Shown here in pieces: positions 1 to 9,800 of a stretch of DNA of 31,943 bases. Below the pieces are notes generated by a model. The model was not told the DNA's origin and did no database searches. It saw nothing but the letters and a program-made list of their open reading frames with translations. The number at the start of each line of letters is the position of its first letter. The first letter of the stretch is position 1. This stretch comes from SYFI01 sp046095485 (GTDB taxonomy: Bacteria > Actinomycetota > Thermoleophilia > Miltoncostaeales > Miltoncostaeaceae), in assembly GCA_046095485.1 (NCBI GenBank), contig JBJTJN010000056.1, forward strand, positions 1 to 31,943. Direction: 5' to 3'. Position numbers and translations under genes: made by a program.

Positions 1-274
1 GAGCCGGGCCGACGGCGCGCCGTGCGTAGACCCCTCGGCGACTCGATGCGCGAAGCGCTCCCCGGAACTGTGAGGGTGCCCTCCGCCTAGGGGGAAGAGG
101 GTCATGGCGTGAGCCTACGCCTTCACAGTGGGAGCGGCCCCGGTATTACAAACCCTCCGAGCAGAAAACAGATGCACGGTCGGGAACAGCACCCGGGCCC
201 CCGGCAGCCTGTTGGCGCCGGGGGCCCGGGTGGGCCGATGAGCCCGAATCGCCCATCGCGTTATCCGAGCGTCG
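1..274. other. Region without a recognised gene
   Basis: No open frame here has a convincing start, ribosome-binding site or recognisable protein. The first 88-90 bases could be the tail of a gene entering from the left (one plus-strand frame stays open to a TAG at 88-90), but the translation is not recognisable. A tRNA T-loop, SRP RNA core or tmRNA signature was looked for and not seen. The only clear structure is the hairpin at 190-232. Confidence 0.5.
190..232. terminator. Strong GC hairpin, probable terminator of the DUF1996 gene
   Basis: Two perfectly complementary 16-base arms, 190-205 and 217-232, flank an 11-base loop that can itself fold as GCC-TGTT-GGC. The hairpin lies about 40 bases beyond the stop codon of the minus-strand DUF1996 gene. 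There is no clear T-run on either side, so an intrinsic terminator of the high-GC type is likely but not certain. It could serve transcription from both directions. Confidence 0.55.
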
Positions 275-1375
275 CTACCCGCGGCGGTTGAGCCAGCGGC
301 GCACCTGGTTGCGCAGTGCGCGCTGGTCCCAGCCGTTGATGAAGTCGGCGTGCAGGCCCGCGGCGTTGCCCGAGGACAGCTGGTAGGCGTGGTCCTGGCC
401 GTCGCTGGGCCAGAAGACCTCCTCGATGAGCTCGGGCACGGCCACCGGGTGGGTGGTGGGGCAGGCGCCGTTCACGCGGTAGGCCATGTGCGCCTGCGTG
501 GGGCTGGTGGCGTTCCGGCCGTCCCAGCAGTTGGGGAACCTCACCACGCCCACGATGGCCTCGTCGGTGTCACACGGCGGGGGCGCGGCCTCGAGTGGCG
601 TGCCCGGGCGGTCGAACTCACAGCGCCATCCGGCGTTGTCCTGCAGCGTGGTGGCGCCCTTGTCGCCGGCCACCAGGCTGAAGCCCGCCGGGAACGTGCG
701 CACGCGCTGCCCGCGCGGCGCCGCGTAGCGCACGCGGATCTCGTCGGGCTGCACGCTCACCGGGTTCGCCGGGTCGTCAGCCACCTGCAGCGCCGGCATC
801 CAGTAGGCCGATCCGTCGCGCACTCGGCTGCAGCTGGTGGCGTCGCCGTTGATGTTGGCGGCCACCAGGCTCGCGCCCGTGGAGTCCTTGTCGATGGTGG
901 TGGCCCCGAAGAACTGGTGGTCGTGGCCGGCGGGGTCCTGCCCCGGGAACACGATGGGGTCGAACATGCCGGACTTCACGAAGTCGCACGACACCCGGAA
1001 GCTGCGGCCGCGGCGCACGCCCTCGCCCAGGAAGGTGTCGCCACCCGGGCCCACGCGCGGGCTGGTGATGTCGGGGCCCTGCTGGCGAGTGCCCTGGTCG
1101 TCGCCCGCCGGGCCCGGTGCCGGGCCGCGCTGGCCCGATCCCGTGCCGGGCTGCGTGGCCGGTGCACCCGGCACCTGGCCGAAGCCCGTGCCGGGCTGCA
1201 CGCCGAACCCGCCCCCGGGCTGCTGGCCGCCCTGCGCCGGCGGGCCATGGTGATGACCTCCGCCGCGCGGGCCGTCGGATCCCCCCTGCGCGAACAGCGG
1301 AGCTGCAGCGAGGCCGCCGGCTCCGACGGTGACGGCCACGAGTGCAGCCGCGATCTTGGTGTTGCGTGAGGACAT
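275..1375 (-). CDS. Secreted DUF1996 domain protein
   Basis: The 366-residue protein begins with a signal peptide (about residues 1-30, ending near LAAAPLFAQG). A Gly/Pro/Gln/His-rich low-complexity linker runs to about residue 120, and a DUF1996 domain fills the rest. Family hallmarks visible are GHDHQFFG, FPNCWDGRN, HMAY followed by CP and HP, and near the end GLHADFINGWD. DUF1996 is known from actinobacterial and fungal secreted proteins; its biochemical role is not established. The ATG at 1375 is chosen because AAGGAG lies five bases upstream (1386-1381), one of the few textbook Shine-Dalgarno sites in this window. The gene appears to be monocistronic, with about 155 bases separating it from the ImmA gene and a strong hairpin downstream. 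Confidence 0.88.
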   Translation of the reverse strand: MSSRNTKIAAALVAVTVGAGGLAAAPLFAQGGSDGPRGGGHHHGPPAQGGQQPGGGFGVQPGTGFGQVPGAPATQPGTGSGQRGPAPGPAGDDQGTRQQGPDITSPRVGPGGDTFLGEGVRRGRSFRVSCDFVKSGMFDPIVFPGQDPAGHDHQFFGATTIDKDSTGASLVAANINGDATSCSRVRDGSAYWMPALQVADDPANPVSVQPDEIRVRYAAPRGQRVRTFPAGFSLVAGDKGATTLQDNAGWRCEFDRPGTPLEAAPPPCDTDEAIVGVVRFPNCWDGRNATSPTQAHMAYRVNGACPTTHPVAVPELIEEVFWPSDGQDHAYQLSSGNAAGLHADFINGWDQRALRNQVRRWLNRRG

Positions 1376-1531
1376 ATGGGCTCCTTGTCCGGGGTGTGAG
1401 GAGCAGCCAACGCGCCACCTGTAAGCGATCTATGTGCCGCGGCTTGCCGAATCGCAATGTTCCGGGAAGCGATTTGGGGAGGTTTTTGCAGATGTCACGC
1501 CTGCGCGCGTGTCTCCCGCGTGCCGCGCGCC

Positions 1532-2071
1532 TCAGCGCTCGCGGCGTGGCCGGGTGTCGGTGATCTCGAGGTTGAAGTAGCGCCACTCCATGGCGATGTC
1601 GCTCACGCCGAAGAGCTCGGCGGCGGCGTCGACGTCGAGGCCGTCGGCCGCCGCCTGGCGCACGCCCTGCTCGGGCATGAGCAGCGACGCCGCGAAGTTG
1701 TTGGCCTCGCGCTCCAGCGCCCCGCCGGTGCGCGACGTCATGTCGGATTCGCGGCACAGGATGGGCTCGGGGCTCTCGGCGCGGCCCTCGTCGCACTGGC
1801 ACACCCAGTGGCCGATCTCGTGGGCCAGGGTGAACCTTCGGCGGCCCTCGCTCTCGCGGGCCTCGCGGGCGTTGAGGTACACGTAGCGCCGGTCGGGAAC
1901 GAGCAGGCCCGACACCTGGATGTCGTCGCTCTCCATCACGAACAGGCCCAGCAGGTCGCGGGCCACGGCGTCCACCGGCACGGGGCCCCGGGTCTGCCCG
2001 AAGCGCAGGGTGAAGCGTGCCAGCAGGTGCTCGGCGCGCGGATCCGACTCGCGGCGCCCGTGGGGGTTCAC
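1532..2071 (-). CDS. ImmA/IrrE family zinc metallopeptidase
   Basis: This 179-residue protein carries the HEIGH zinc-binding motif (H84, E85, H88). A second conserved block, EREANNFAASLLMP, follows, in which E122 is the expected third zinc ligand. This is the ImmA/IrrE (Peptidase_M78) layout; ImmA cleaves the phage-type repressor ImmR and IrrE cleaves DdrO in Deinococcus. No signal peptide is present, so it should act in the cytoplasm. It starts with GTG at 2071, overlapping the TGA of the HTH gene as GTGA, so translation is probably coupled. By analogy with ImmR/ImmA, the likely substrate is the HTH protein encoded immediately upstream; that is an inference from gene order. Confidence 0.87.
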   Translation of the reverse strand: MNPHGRRESDPRAEHLLARFTLRFGQTRGPVPVDAVARDLLGLFVMESDDIQVSGLLVPDRRYVYLNAREARESEGRRRFTLAHEIGHWVCQCDEGRAESPEPILCRESDMTSRTGGALEREANNFAASLLMPEQGVRQAAADGLDVDAAAELFGVSDIAMEWRYFNLEITDTRPRRER

Positions 2072-2640
2072 CCCGGCCCGCCCGTGAAGAGATCGTCCAC
2101 CGCGCCGGGCTCGCCGGGCAGCGCCGCGAGGGCGTCGAGGTTCACCTCGGTGCCGGGCTCGCCCCGGGCGTACACCGCCTGGGGCGCGCCGGTGCCGCGG
2201 GCCTCTGGGCCCTGCAGCAGCAGCGACGAGCGGGCCACGCCCATCACCTTGGCCACGGCCTCAAACACCCGGTCGCGTATTCCGGCGAGAGGCAGCTGGC
2301 CGGTCTCGAGCTCGTGGTAGTACACGGCCACGCGCTGCTCATCCGCGGGCTCGAGGCCGAGCTCCTCGCGCAGGTCGCTCACCACCTGGTCGCGGGTCAT
2401 GCCCCGGGCGGTGCGAAGCTCGAGCAGCGGCGGCTCGCCGCGCAGCATGGCCTGCACCATCAGGAGGGTCTCGGGCGCGGGGTCGGGGGGCGGCTCGTCG
2501 GCCAGCACCTCGCGCATGAGGCGGCCGAGTTCCTCGCGGTCGGCGTCGGGGGCGCGGGCCAGGAACGTCGCGGCGTCGGGGTGATCGCCCGCCGCGTAGG
2601 CCTGCCGGAACTCCTCGGCCAGTGCGTGGATGTCGCTCAC
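2068..2640 (-). CDS. Helix-turn-helix (XRE-like) regulator with N-terminal helical domain
   Basis: The 190-residue protein has two parts. Residues 1-55 form an acidic helical segment (FRQAYAAGDHPDAATFLAR and following) that resembles the short helical domain often found in proteins encoded beside ECF sigma factors. Residues about 75-145 contain an XRE-like helix-turn-helix, recognisable by LRTARGMTRDQVV, the YYHELETGQ segment and a second helix pair ending in AKVMGVARSSLLL. The start is GTG at 2640, overlapping the sigma factor stop as GTGA. Its position between a sigma factor and an ImmA-type peptidase suggests that it represses or sequesters the sigma factor until it is cleaved. The DNA-binding fold is reasonably clear; the anti-sigma role is speculative. 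Confidence 0.75.
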   Translation of the reverse strand: MSDIHALAEEFRQAYAAGDHPDAATFLARAPDADREELGRLMREVLADEPPPDPAPETLLMVQAMLRGEPPLLELRTARGMTRDQVVSDLREELGLEPADEQRVAVYYHELETGQLPLAGIRDRVFEAVAKVMGVARSSLLLQGPEARGTGAPQAVYARGEPGTEVNLDALAALPGEPGAVDDLFTGGPG

Positions 2641-3188
2641 GTGCCTCCCTCCACGAGCCAGTCGTGGATGCGCTTCTTGGCCCGGTGGTGGATCTGATGG
2701 GCGTTGTTGGCCGTGATGCCCATGGCGTCCGCCACCTCGGCCAGGTCGAGGCCCTGAAGGTAGTGCATGGTCATGAGGGTGCCCTCGCGGTCGCCCAGGC
2801 GTGCGAAGAGCTGCTGCACCACCTCGTCTTCCCCCACCTGGTCGATCTCGTGCGCGGCGCCGGTGTCGAAGGGCTCATCGCCGGGGAGATCGCCGAAGGG
2901 CTGCTCGCGCTCGCGCCGCCCGGCCGCGCCGGCCACGTAGCCGCGGATCGTCCAGTTGGTGATCTGGAAGATGGCCGCGCCGATGGGCAGTCGGTAGCGC
3001 TTGCCGGCGCGGATCTCGCGGGTGACCCGCAGGAAGACGTCCTGGCGCACCTCGTCGGCCTCACCACCGCGCACCTTGCCGGTGGAGCGGATCCACTGCA
3101 GCACCGGGTCCCAGTACGAGGCCACGACGGCGTCCAGGTCGTAGTCATCACCTGAGAGACGTCGGGGGGTGGCTGCTTCCTTACGCAT
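2637..3188 (-). CDS. ECF-like RNA polymerase sigma factor
   Basis: A 183-residue protein with the two-domain layout of extracytoplasmic-function sigma factors. A region-2 domain covers about residues 18-90 (YWDPVLQWIRS, then DEVRQDVFLRV). A region-4 domain covers about residues 120-178 and ends in a helix-turn-helix (GLDLAEVADAMGITANNAHQIHHRAKKRI). A longer frame runs upstream to 3497, but it would overlap the divergent gene at 3265 and its translation is low-complexity. I start at ATG 3188 because a TATCCT -10 box lies nine bases before it. It heads an operon with the HTH and ImmA genes through GTGA overlaps. No transmembrane anti-sigma factor is adjacent, so a cytoplasmic control circuit is more likely. 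Confidence 0.82.
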   Translation of the reverse strand: MRKEAATPRRLSGDDYDLDAVVASYWDPVLQWIRSTGKVRGGEADEVRQDVFLRVTREIRAGKRYRLPIGAAIFQITNWTIRGYVAGAAGRREREQPFGDLPGDEPFDTGAAHEIDQVGEDEVVQQLFARLGDREGTLMTMHYLQGLDLAEVADAMGITANNAHQIHHRAKKRIHDWLVEGGT

Positions 3189-3197
3189 CTGGGGGTC

Positions 3198-3203
3198 AGG
3201 ATA
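3198..3203 (-). promoter_or_regulatory. -10 box of the sigma/HTH/ImmA operon
   Basis: TATCCT on the minus strand ends nine bases before the ATG at 3188. This matches the TANNNT pattern found before most first genes in the window and predicts a leaderless or nearly leaderless transcript. No -35 box is evident. Confidence 0.55.
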
Positions 3204-3224
3204 CGCACCGGCTGGGCGCGGGCG

Positions 3225-3230
3225 TATATT
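3225..3230 (+). promoter_or_regulatory. Possible -10 box for the gene at 3265
   Basis: TATATT on the plus strand is the most AT-rich hexamer in the divergent intergenic region and would give a leader of about 28 bases. No -35 box is visible at the proper distance, and no Shine-Dalgarno sequence precedes the ATG. Confidence 0.35.
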
Positions 3231-3264
3231 TTCTGCCCGGTCATCAATTGTTCCTTGGTGCTGA

Positions 3265-3690
3265 ATGTGCCCAGCCTGGAATCGCGTGGCAGACGAGATC
3301 GAGGCCCTGGCCTCGGACCGGCTCATCGCGGCCTGGGGGGAACCGGACGAGGCGGAGCGCACGCTGCTGGGGCACGAGGCCCGGCTGCTGCACATGGCGG
3401 CGGACGCCGCGCTCACCCATCCCACTGACGCCTCGATGGTGCATTCGGCCTGCCAGGGCGTGGTGGTGCACTGCGAGTTGTTCGTGATGTGGGGCATCAG
3501 CCAGGAGGCCGATGAGCGCCTTCGCGCGTTTGCCGCGCGTGCGGCCGACGAGGCGGGGCAGGTGCCCGAGCCGCTGGAGGTGCTTCGCGCGGTGCTGGGC
3601 GTGCCGCTCGATCACGCGGGTGGTCACGTGACCCGCCCGCAGGCGCCAATGCCTGCGCCCACGGTTACGCCCGCGCCGCACGCCGCCTAG
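3265..3690 (+). CDS. Hypothetical protein, mostly helical
   Basis: I do not recognise this 141-residue protein. Codon third positions are almost all G or C, as in the real genes around it. The translation is amphipathic and rich in Ala, Glu and Leu up to about residue 115, then ends in a Pro/Ala/Thr-rich tail. A TGA immediately before the ATG (TGAATG, 3262-3267) fixes the earliest possible start at 3265; a GTG at 3286 is an alternative. There is no signal peptide and no clear membrane segment. The gene is divergent from the sigma factor operon and convergent with the giant surface protein gene. Its TAG stop lies in a CTAG that would also serve as a stop for a read-through of that giant gene. 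Confidence 0.6.
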   Translation: MCPAWNRVADEIEALASDRLIAAWGEPDEAERTLLGHEARLLHMAADAALTHPTDASMVHSACQGVVVHCELFVMWGISQEADERLRAFAARAADEAGQVPEPLEVLRAVLGVPLDHAGGHVTRPQAPMPAPTVTPAPHAA

Positions 3691-3845
3691 TCGTCGTCCG
3701 AGTCGTCCCGCTCGTCGGAGCGGTCGTCGTCGGGCGCGTCGCCACGCTCGGACCGCTCGTCCGCATCGTCGTCGGCCGTCCCCGACCCGGACGGCGCCAC
3801 CACGATCGCCTCGTCGCCGCCTGCCCCGGGGCCGTCGGCCGGCGG
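3687..3845 (-). other. In-frame acidic extension beyond the giant gene's TAG stop
   Basis: The reading frame of the giant surface protein continues past its TAG (3848-3846) for 52 codons to another TAG at 3689-3687. The extension starts with a Pro/Gly/Ala-rich segment and then becomes strongly acidic: 16 Asp and 4 Glu with 4 Arg in 52 residues, including several Asp-Asp-Asp runs. It ends in a CTAG shared with the stop of the convergent gene, as at two other convergent pairs in this window. It may be the true C-terminus cut off by a recent or erroneous stop, a read-through product, or chance in GC-rich DNA. Confidence 0.4.
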
Positions 3846-6800
3846 CTACACGCAGAGGTTGGCCCCCATCACATCGACGCACACCTGGAAGGGGTCGATC
3901 TGCACGCTTGCGCCCACGCTGATTCCCCAGGTGTGCCAGTTGCCCCAGCTCCACTTCCAGGGCTCGTACCAGGGCGAGGCGTTCCAGGTCTGCACCTGCA
4001 CATCGGCGCCCGCGCTGGCCGACAGCGCGCCGTATGGGGCGTAGCTGCCGAGGAACAGGTTGATGTTGTAGTCAAAGCAGGCCTGCGCCTGGATGAACAC
4101 CAGGTCGACGGTGCCCGAGCACACGTTGGCGCCGGTGTTGGCCGAGGCGCTGAACTCGCCCGCGGCCGACATGTCCACGCTGGTGTTGAACCAGAACCCC
4201 GAGGTGCCGATGCTGCCGTTCAGCACGAAGTCCACCGGGGCGGGCTGGGTGCAGTTGTCGGTGCAGTCGCCGAACTGCACCGAGCCGTTCACCGTGGCAC
4301 CGAGCGACGGCACCCCCATCGACCCGCTGAGCGACGCGAAGTAGAGCGGCGCGTTGGGCTGGGCGAGGTAGTCGACGAACGAGATCTGGCCCTGCGCCTG
4401 GATCTGGCCCGATGACGGGTTGCCCACCTGCATGGCCACCGCGGCCTCCACGCCCATCTCCACGGGCGACTGCGTGAGGGTGATGCTCGCGTTGCCCACG
4501 TCGTAGCCGCCCAGCGACAGCGAGGGGATCGCCCCGGTGAGCGTGGTGCTGGGCGCGCCGTCGGTCTCGCTGAACTGGCCGCTGATGTCCACCTGGGTGC
4601 CACCGATCGATAGCCCCGCGCTGCCCGCCACGGTGACGGTGCCGTTCTGGTTCGACGCGCTGACCTGCGTCTGCAGCAGGAACCCGGCAAGGTCGAGCTT
4701 GGCCGACCCGTTGAAGGCGAAGTTGCCGTTGCTCTGGAAGTCGCCGCTCAGCGACACCGAGTTGTTGGTGCTCTGCGGCGACAGCTGCAGCGTGGTGGCC
4801 ACGTTGGCGTAGCCCACCCCGCCGACGTCACCCATCGACACGCTGCCCTGGGCCTCGAGCGGCCCGAACGCCAGGGTCACATCGTCGGCCGCGAACGAGA
4901 AGTCGCCGGCGGCGGGCGTGACCATCTGGCCCTGGGCGTTCTGCACCTGCTCCTTGCACCCGGCCTGGTAGGCCATGGTGCCCGAGAGCGTTGCCGTGAA
5001 CACCGGGGTGAAGGCCAGGTCGCCCTCGAAGGCCGTGCACTGCGGCGAGATGTCGAGCGTGGCGGGGTTCTGCGGCGTGCCGATGGAGAACCCGGCCGCC
5101 GTGGTGAGCACCACCGCGGCGTTCAGGTCGAAGTTGCCCGACGACTCGGTGTACTGCATGTCGAAGTTGCCGCTGGCCGTGAACGCGCCCTCGATGCCCA
5201 CCGAGGTGGTGATGTTGAACGCCACCTCCTCGACGACGCCGTTGTCCTCCTGCACCGAGAACTGGTTGACGTCGACGATCTGCCCGAGCAGGTTCATCTT
5301 CCCGGATGCCGAGACGTCCACGTCGTCGACCCCCGGCCCGAAGGTGACCGCCGCGCTCACCTTCATGTCCTGCAGCGAGAAGCCGTCCACCGTCCAGTCG
5401 CCGAGCTCGGACACCGTGAGCGACGCCTTGGTGGTGGCGCCGTTCTGGTCGAGGCTGCCGGCCACCGACACGCCGTTGCCGAAGATGGTGAACCCGCCCG
5501 AGAACGAGACGTCGTTCACCTGGGTGGCCTCGTCGATGCTCACGCCGATCTTCGTCTGCTGGAACTGCAGGCCGCCGAGCCCGAACGCGCCGATGTCCAC
5601 GTTGGCCGTGAAGCTGGTGCTGGGGGCCAGGAACACCGCGGCCGAGACGTCCACCGTGGCGCCCAGCAGGCTGCCGTCAAAGGCCATCTGGAACCCGGCG
5701 GGGATCGGCTGGCTCTGCGGCGACAGCTGGCAGCCCGTGGGGGCGAGGATGAACTCGAAGTAGTTGGCGGTGGCCACGCCGCCGCCCACCTGCAGCACCT
5801 CCTGCGTGCCGTTGGTGTTGCCCACCTGGAACTCCACGCAGGGGTTGGTGTCACTGAGCTCCGCGCCTACGGTGATGGGGATCTGGCTCTGGTTGGGCAC
5901 CGAGAACGGCCCCGTGATGCTCTCGGGCAGCGCGCCCGACGCCAGCAGGCTCAGGCCCGGGATCATGGTGTCGAGGTTGATGCTGAGCGTGAACGAGGCC
6001 TCGTTGACCGTGAGCCCCGAGACGTCGAAGGCGTTGTTCCACCCCGCGGGGTCGAGGAAGGTCAGCGACGCCTGCACGGTCTGCGTGGTGACGTCGAATC
6101 CCAGGTCGAGGTCCAGCTGCGGCGCGCTGGTCATGGCGCCGCCGTTCATGCCCTTCACGCTCAGGTTCACCGTGGCGCCCACGTTCACGGTGAGGCCCGC
6201 CGAGTCGTTCTGGATGTCGAACGACAGCCCCACGGCGTCCATCTTCGACCCGCCACCCGGCAGGTTGAACACCCCGGGCAGCGAGATGCTGGCGTTGAAG
6301 AAGCCGTTGGAGGGGTTGAACTGGATGGTGCCGAGCGCGTTGGGCGCGGCCGCGCCGGTGACCTTCGAGAACCACGAGGGGGCCACGTAGCCACCGGTCA
6401 CCGAGATCGTGCCCGCGGTCAGGTTGAGGGTCTGCGGGCCGAAGTTCGGCACGTCGGCGGTCATGGTGGCGGCGAACGAGCTCCACCCGAAGTAGGTGCT
6501 GCTCTGGCTGCCGTTGCCGCTCGCGAGCGAGACCCCGTTGGGGTCGAAGCCACCCAGGCTCCAGCCCTGCGAGGTGATGTTGGCGACGATCTGGCTGAAC
6601 GACCCCAGGCCCGGCACGTTGAGCCCGCCCGTGGCGCTGATGGCGAACCCGCCCTCGGTGGAGTTGCTGAACGACGGCAGCCCCGCGCCGCTCGGCACCG
6701 TGCCCGCGGGCATGTTCCACGCCACGTTCAGCCCCGGCGACTGCAGGCTGATGCCGGGCGCGATGTTGATGGTGCCCAGGCTGGCGCTCATCGAGAACCC

Positions 6801-9800
6801 GCCGCCCGACCCCAGGCCGATGATGGCGTCGGCCTGCGCCGTGATGGGCGAGATGAGCGGCGGATCGAGCACGGCGCTCACGTCGATGCCGAAGAACATC
6901 GACCCGTTGGGGCAGGGGGGCGAGTTGCCCGAGCACTGGTTGGTGAGGTCGAGCTGGATGTTGTTGAGCGTGAGCACGCTGGTCACGTTCCACTGGCTCA
7001 CCGTGCCCGTGACGTTCCACTGCCAGGCGCTGTTGCTCATGCCGACGCTGCCCGAGAGGTCACTCGGGGTGACGGTGAGTCCCGGCACGGGCGACCACGA
7101 CGCCCCGCCCGAGCCCGTGAGGGTGAGCTTCCAGTTGGCCGAGCTGTTGAAGGCCACCGCGGCGTTCACCTGGATGCTGGTGCTGCCGCTGATGATCTGC
7201 AGGGCGCCGCTGCCGCTGACCACCGGCGCGCCCGAGGCGCCGGGCGACCACGTGGCCGTGAGCGACGGGATGTTCACGCCCGGGGCCAGCTCCACCGGCT
7301 GGGCCAGCGATCCGGTGATCGACGACTGCACCGTGCCGGTGGCGTTGCTCAGCTGCCCGCCCACGTCGATGGTGGCCGATCCGATGTGCAGCAGGTTGTT
7401 GCCCTGCACCTGCACGGTGTAGGTGCCGCTCTGCGAGAGCGTGCCCGAGAGGCTCACGGTGCCGTTGCCGTCGCCCACCGCGCTGGCGTCAATGGCCCAT
7501 GAGCTGCTGCCGAAGGTGATGGTGGTGCTGCCCGACCATCCGCCCGGCAGCGGCAGCAGCGCGAACGAGTTGGAGTCGACCACCTGGCCCACGAGCGTGG
7601 CCGGCTGCGATCCGGCTGCGAAGGTGAGGATGAGCGGCGACGCCGAGCTCACCGCGATGGGCCCGATGCCGATGCTCGACGGCAGCACCACCTGGCCGGC
7701 GGTGATCTGCACGCCGCCCAGGTTCATGGTGCCGCTCGCGCCCTTCACCTGCACCGCGCCCACCGAGAACGTGCTGCCGCTGAAGGTGTACGACTGCGTG
7801 GACGACTGGTTCTGCACGGCCGACGACCCGGCCGCCTGCTTGACGCGGCCGAGCGTGCCGGTGATGCCGCTGCCCAGGTTGATGGGCATGGGCTTGCCGG
7901 TCTTCGACGCCTGGCCTGCCTGCGACGACAGGGCGTCGTACTGCGGCGAGGGCTGCAGGTCGACGGCCACCGCAACCTCGGCCGACGCGCTGAGCCCGCT
8001 GGGGTCGCGGGCGGTCACGCGGAACACCAGCACCTCGCTCACATCGGGCGTGGTGATGCGGGCATCGGCGCGGCGGGCGTCGTCGATCGACACCTGCGTG
8101 CCCGACACCTGGGTCCACTCGTACGTGGCCGACGACGTGATGCGCCCCCGCGGGCGCGCCACCAGCGACACCGACTGGCCCTTGCCGGCCTGCATGAGCG
8201 GGGCGCCGTCCACGGTGACGCGCGGGGCATCCTTGGAGTTCTCGGTGCGCGCGTTGGCGGCATTGCTGGAGTACGCGCGCTGGCGCGTGACCTGCTGGTT
8301 GGCGGTGGTGCTGGCCCGCTGCTGGGCCGCCGACTTCTGGTTGGCGGCCACCTTGGCCCGGTCGGCCGCGGCGTCGGGTGAGGTGCCCGATGCCTTGGGC
8401 GCAGAGCCGTTGTTGCTGCCGGCCATGGCCTGGGTGACGGTGACCAGCTGGCTCTTCACTGCGCTGCCGTCGGTGATCTGCAGCTCGAACACGAACTTGG
8501 TGCGCCTGGACACCCGGGGCAGCACGGCGTGCGTGGACGCCACGTGCGGGCGGCCGATGACGGCCCGCGGCGCAACCGCGCCGGCACAGGCGCGCAGGGC
8601 CTGCGCGTCGGCGGGCGTGGTGCAGCGCTGGCGCCACAGGTAGTCGAGCGAGATTCCGCTGCCGGCGCTCTTGCTGCCGTCGAGCCCGATGCGCCTGCGG
8701 GTGGCGCTGGTATCGCGCGATGCGCTGACCACCGTGGGGGTGGCCACGGCGCTCACGAAGATGGGCCCGCGGATGGGCACCGGGCCCTTGCGCATGCCGC
8801 GCTGGTGGATGCCGTCGGGGGCCACGCCCGTGGCGTTCCACTGCATGTCGGGGCGCGTGGCGGCCTTGCCGCGGGCGACCATGCGCATGCTCAGCGCCGC
8901 CGTGCGCTTGCCGGCGGGCAGCGTGGACGGGTACGCGCACGACAGCTTCCTGCCCGCGATGGTGCACGACCAGCCGCCGCCCTTCGCCTGGGTCACGGTG
9001 AGGTCGGCGGGCACGGTGCCCGTCACCTGCAGGCCGGTGGCCGCCTGGTCGGCCTCGTTGATCACTGCCATCACCATGGCGCCCACCCCGCCCGAGGTGG
9101 GCGACTGGGTCACCTTCATCGACGGCCTGAGCGAGTTGGGGTTGTCGACGATGCGCAGCTTCATGGGCAGCGACTCATCCCCGGGGATTCCCGCCACGCG
9201 GGTGACCACGTCGCCCATGGCGGCGCGCTCGGCGGTGGCCGTGGGCCTGATGGTCACCTGCACGGTGGCGAAGGTGGTGCCGGGGTTCACGGGGCCCGAT
9301 GGCGTGATGGTGCACCGCACCGCGCCCTTGGCGCAGGTGACGCCGGGCCCGGGCACCACCTGGTCGACGGGGATGCCCTTTCCGATGGCCTGCGTGAGGC
9401 TCACCTTGGTGCCCGCGGCCAGTACGTCGCCGCCGTCGTTCACCACCGCCAGGCGGTAGGTGAAGGCGTCACGCGTGGCGGTCTTGGTGTAGCCGCCGTG
9501 GCGCCACTGGGTGAACGTGCCGTTCTTCTGCTTGAACCAGATCTGGGGGGTGGCCTGCGGGTCGCCGGGGTCGAGCACGCGCAGGGGGATGCCGAACGAC
9601 TTGCCCCGCACGCGCAGCTTGCGCCCGAGCGGGGTGAGGTCGAGCTTGGAGCTGACGGCCTTCTCGGTGGGCGGCGCGGACAGCGCGATGTCCACCCCGG
9701 CGCCCGCACCGGGGTTGAGGCGCAGGGTGGACGACGAGCACGTGAACGTGGGAGACCTGCCGGTGCACGACCACCCCTTGGTGGGAATGCTGGCGGTCAC

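Noticed and set aside
91..180. A tRNA or other small RNA gene
   Set aside because: A small GGCGT/ACGCC hairpin is present, but there is no T-loop, no acceptor stem and no conserved RNA core.
109..291. A 60-codon plus-strand frame at the left edge
   Set aside because: It runs through the hairpin at 190-232, has no ribosome-binding site or -10 box at the start, and the product is low complexity.
1427..1457. A promoter for the DUF1996 gene (TTGCGA with an ATAGAT-like hexamer on the minus strand)
   Set aside because: The hexamers need a 17-19 base spacer that cannot be fixed and the -10 does not fit TANNNT, so I cannot support a specific site.
3189..3497. An extended N-terminus for the sigma factor starting at 3497
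   Set aside because: The extra 103 residues are Ser/Ala-rich low complexity, overlap the opposite gene at 3265-3690, and lie upstream of the TATCCT box at 3198-3203.
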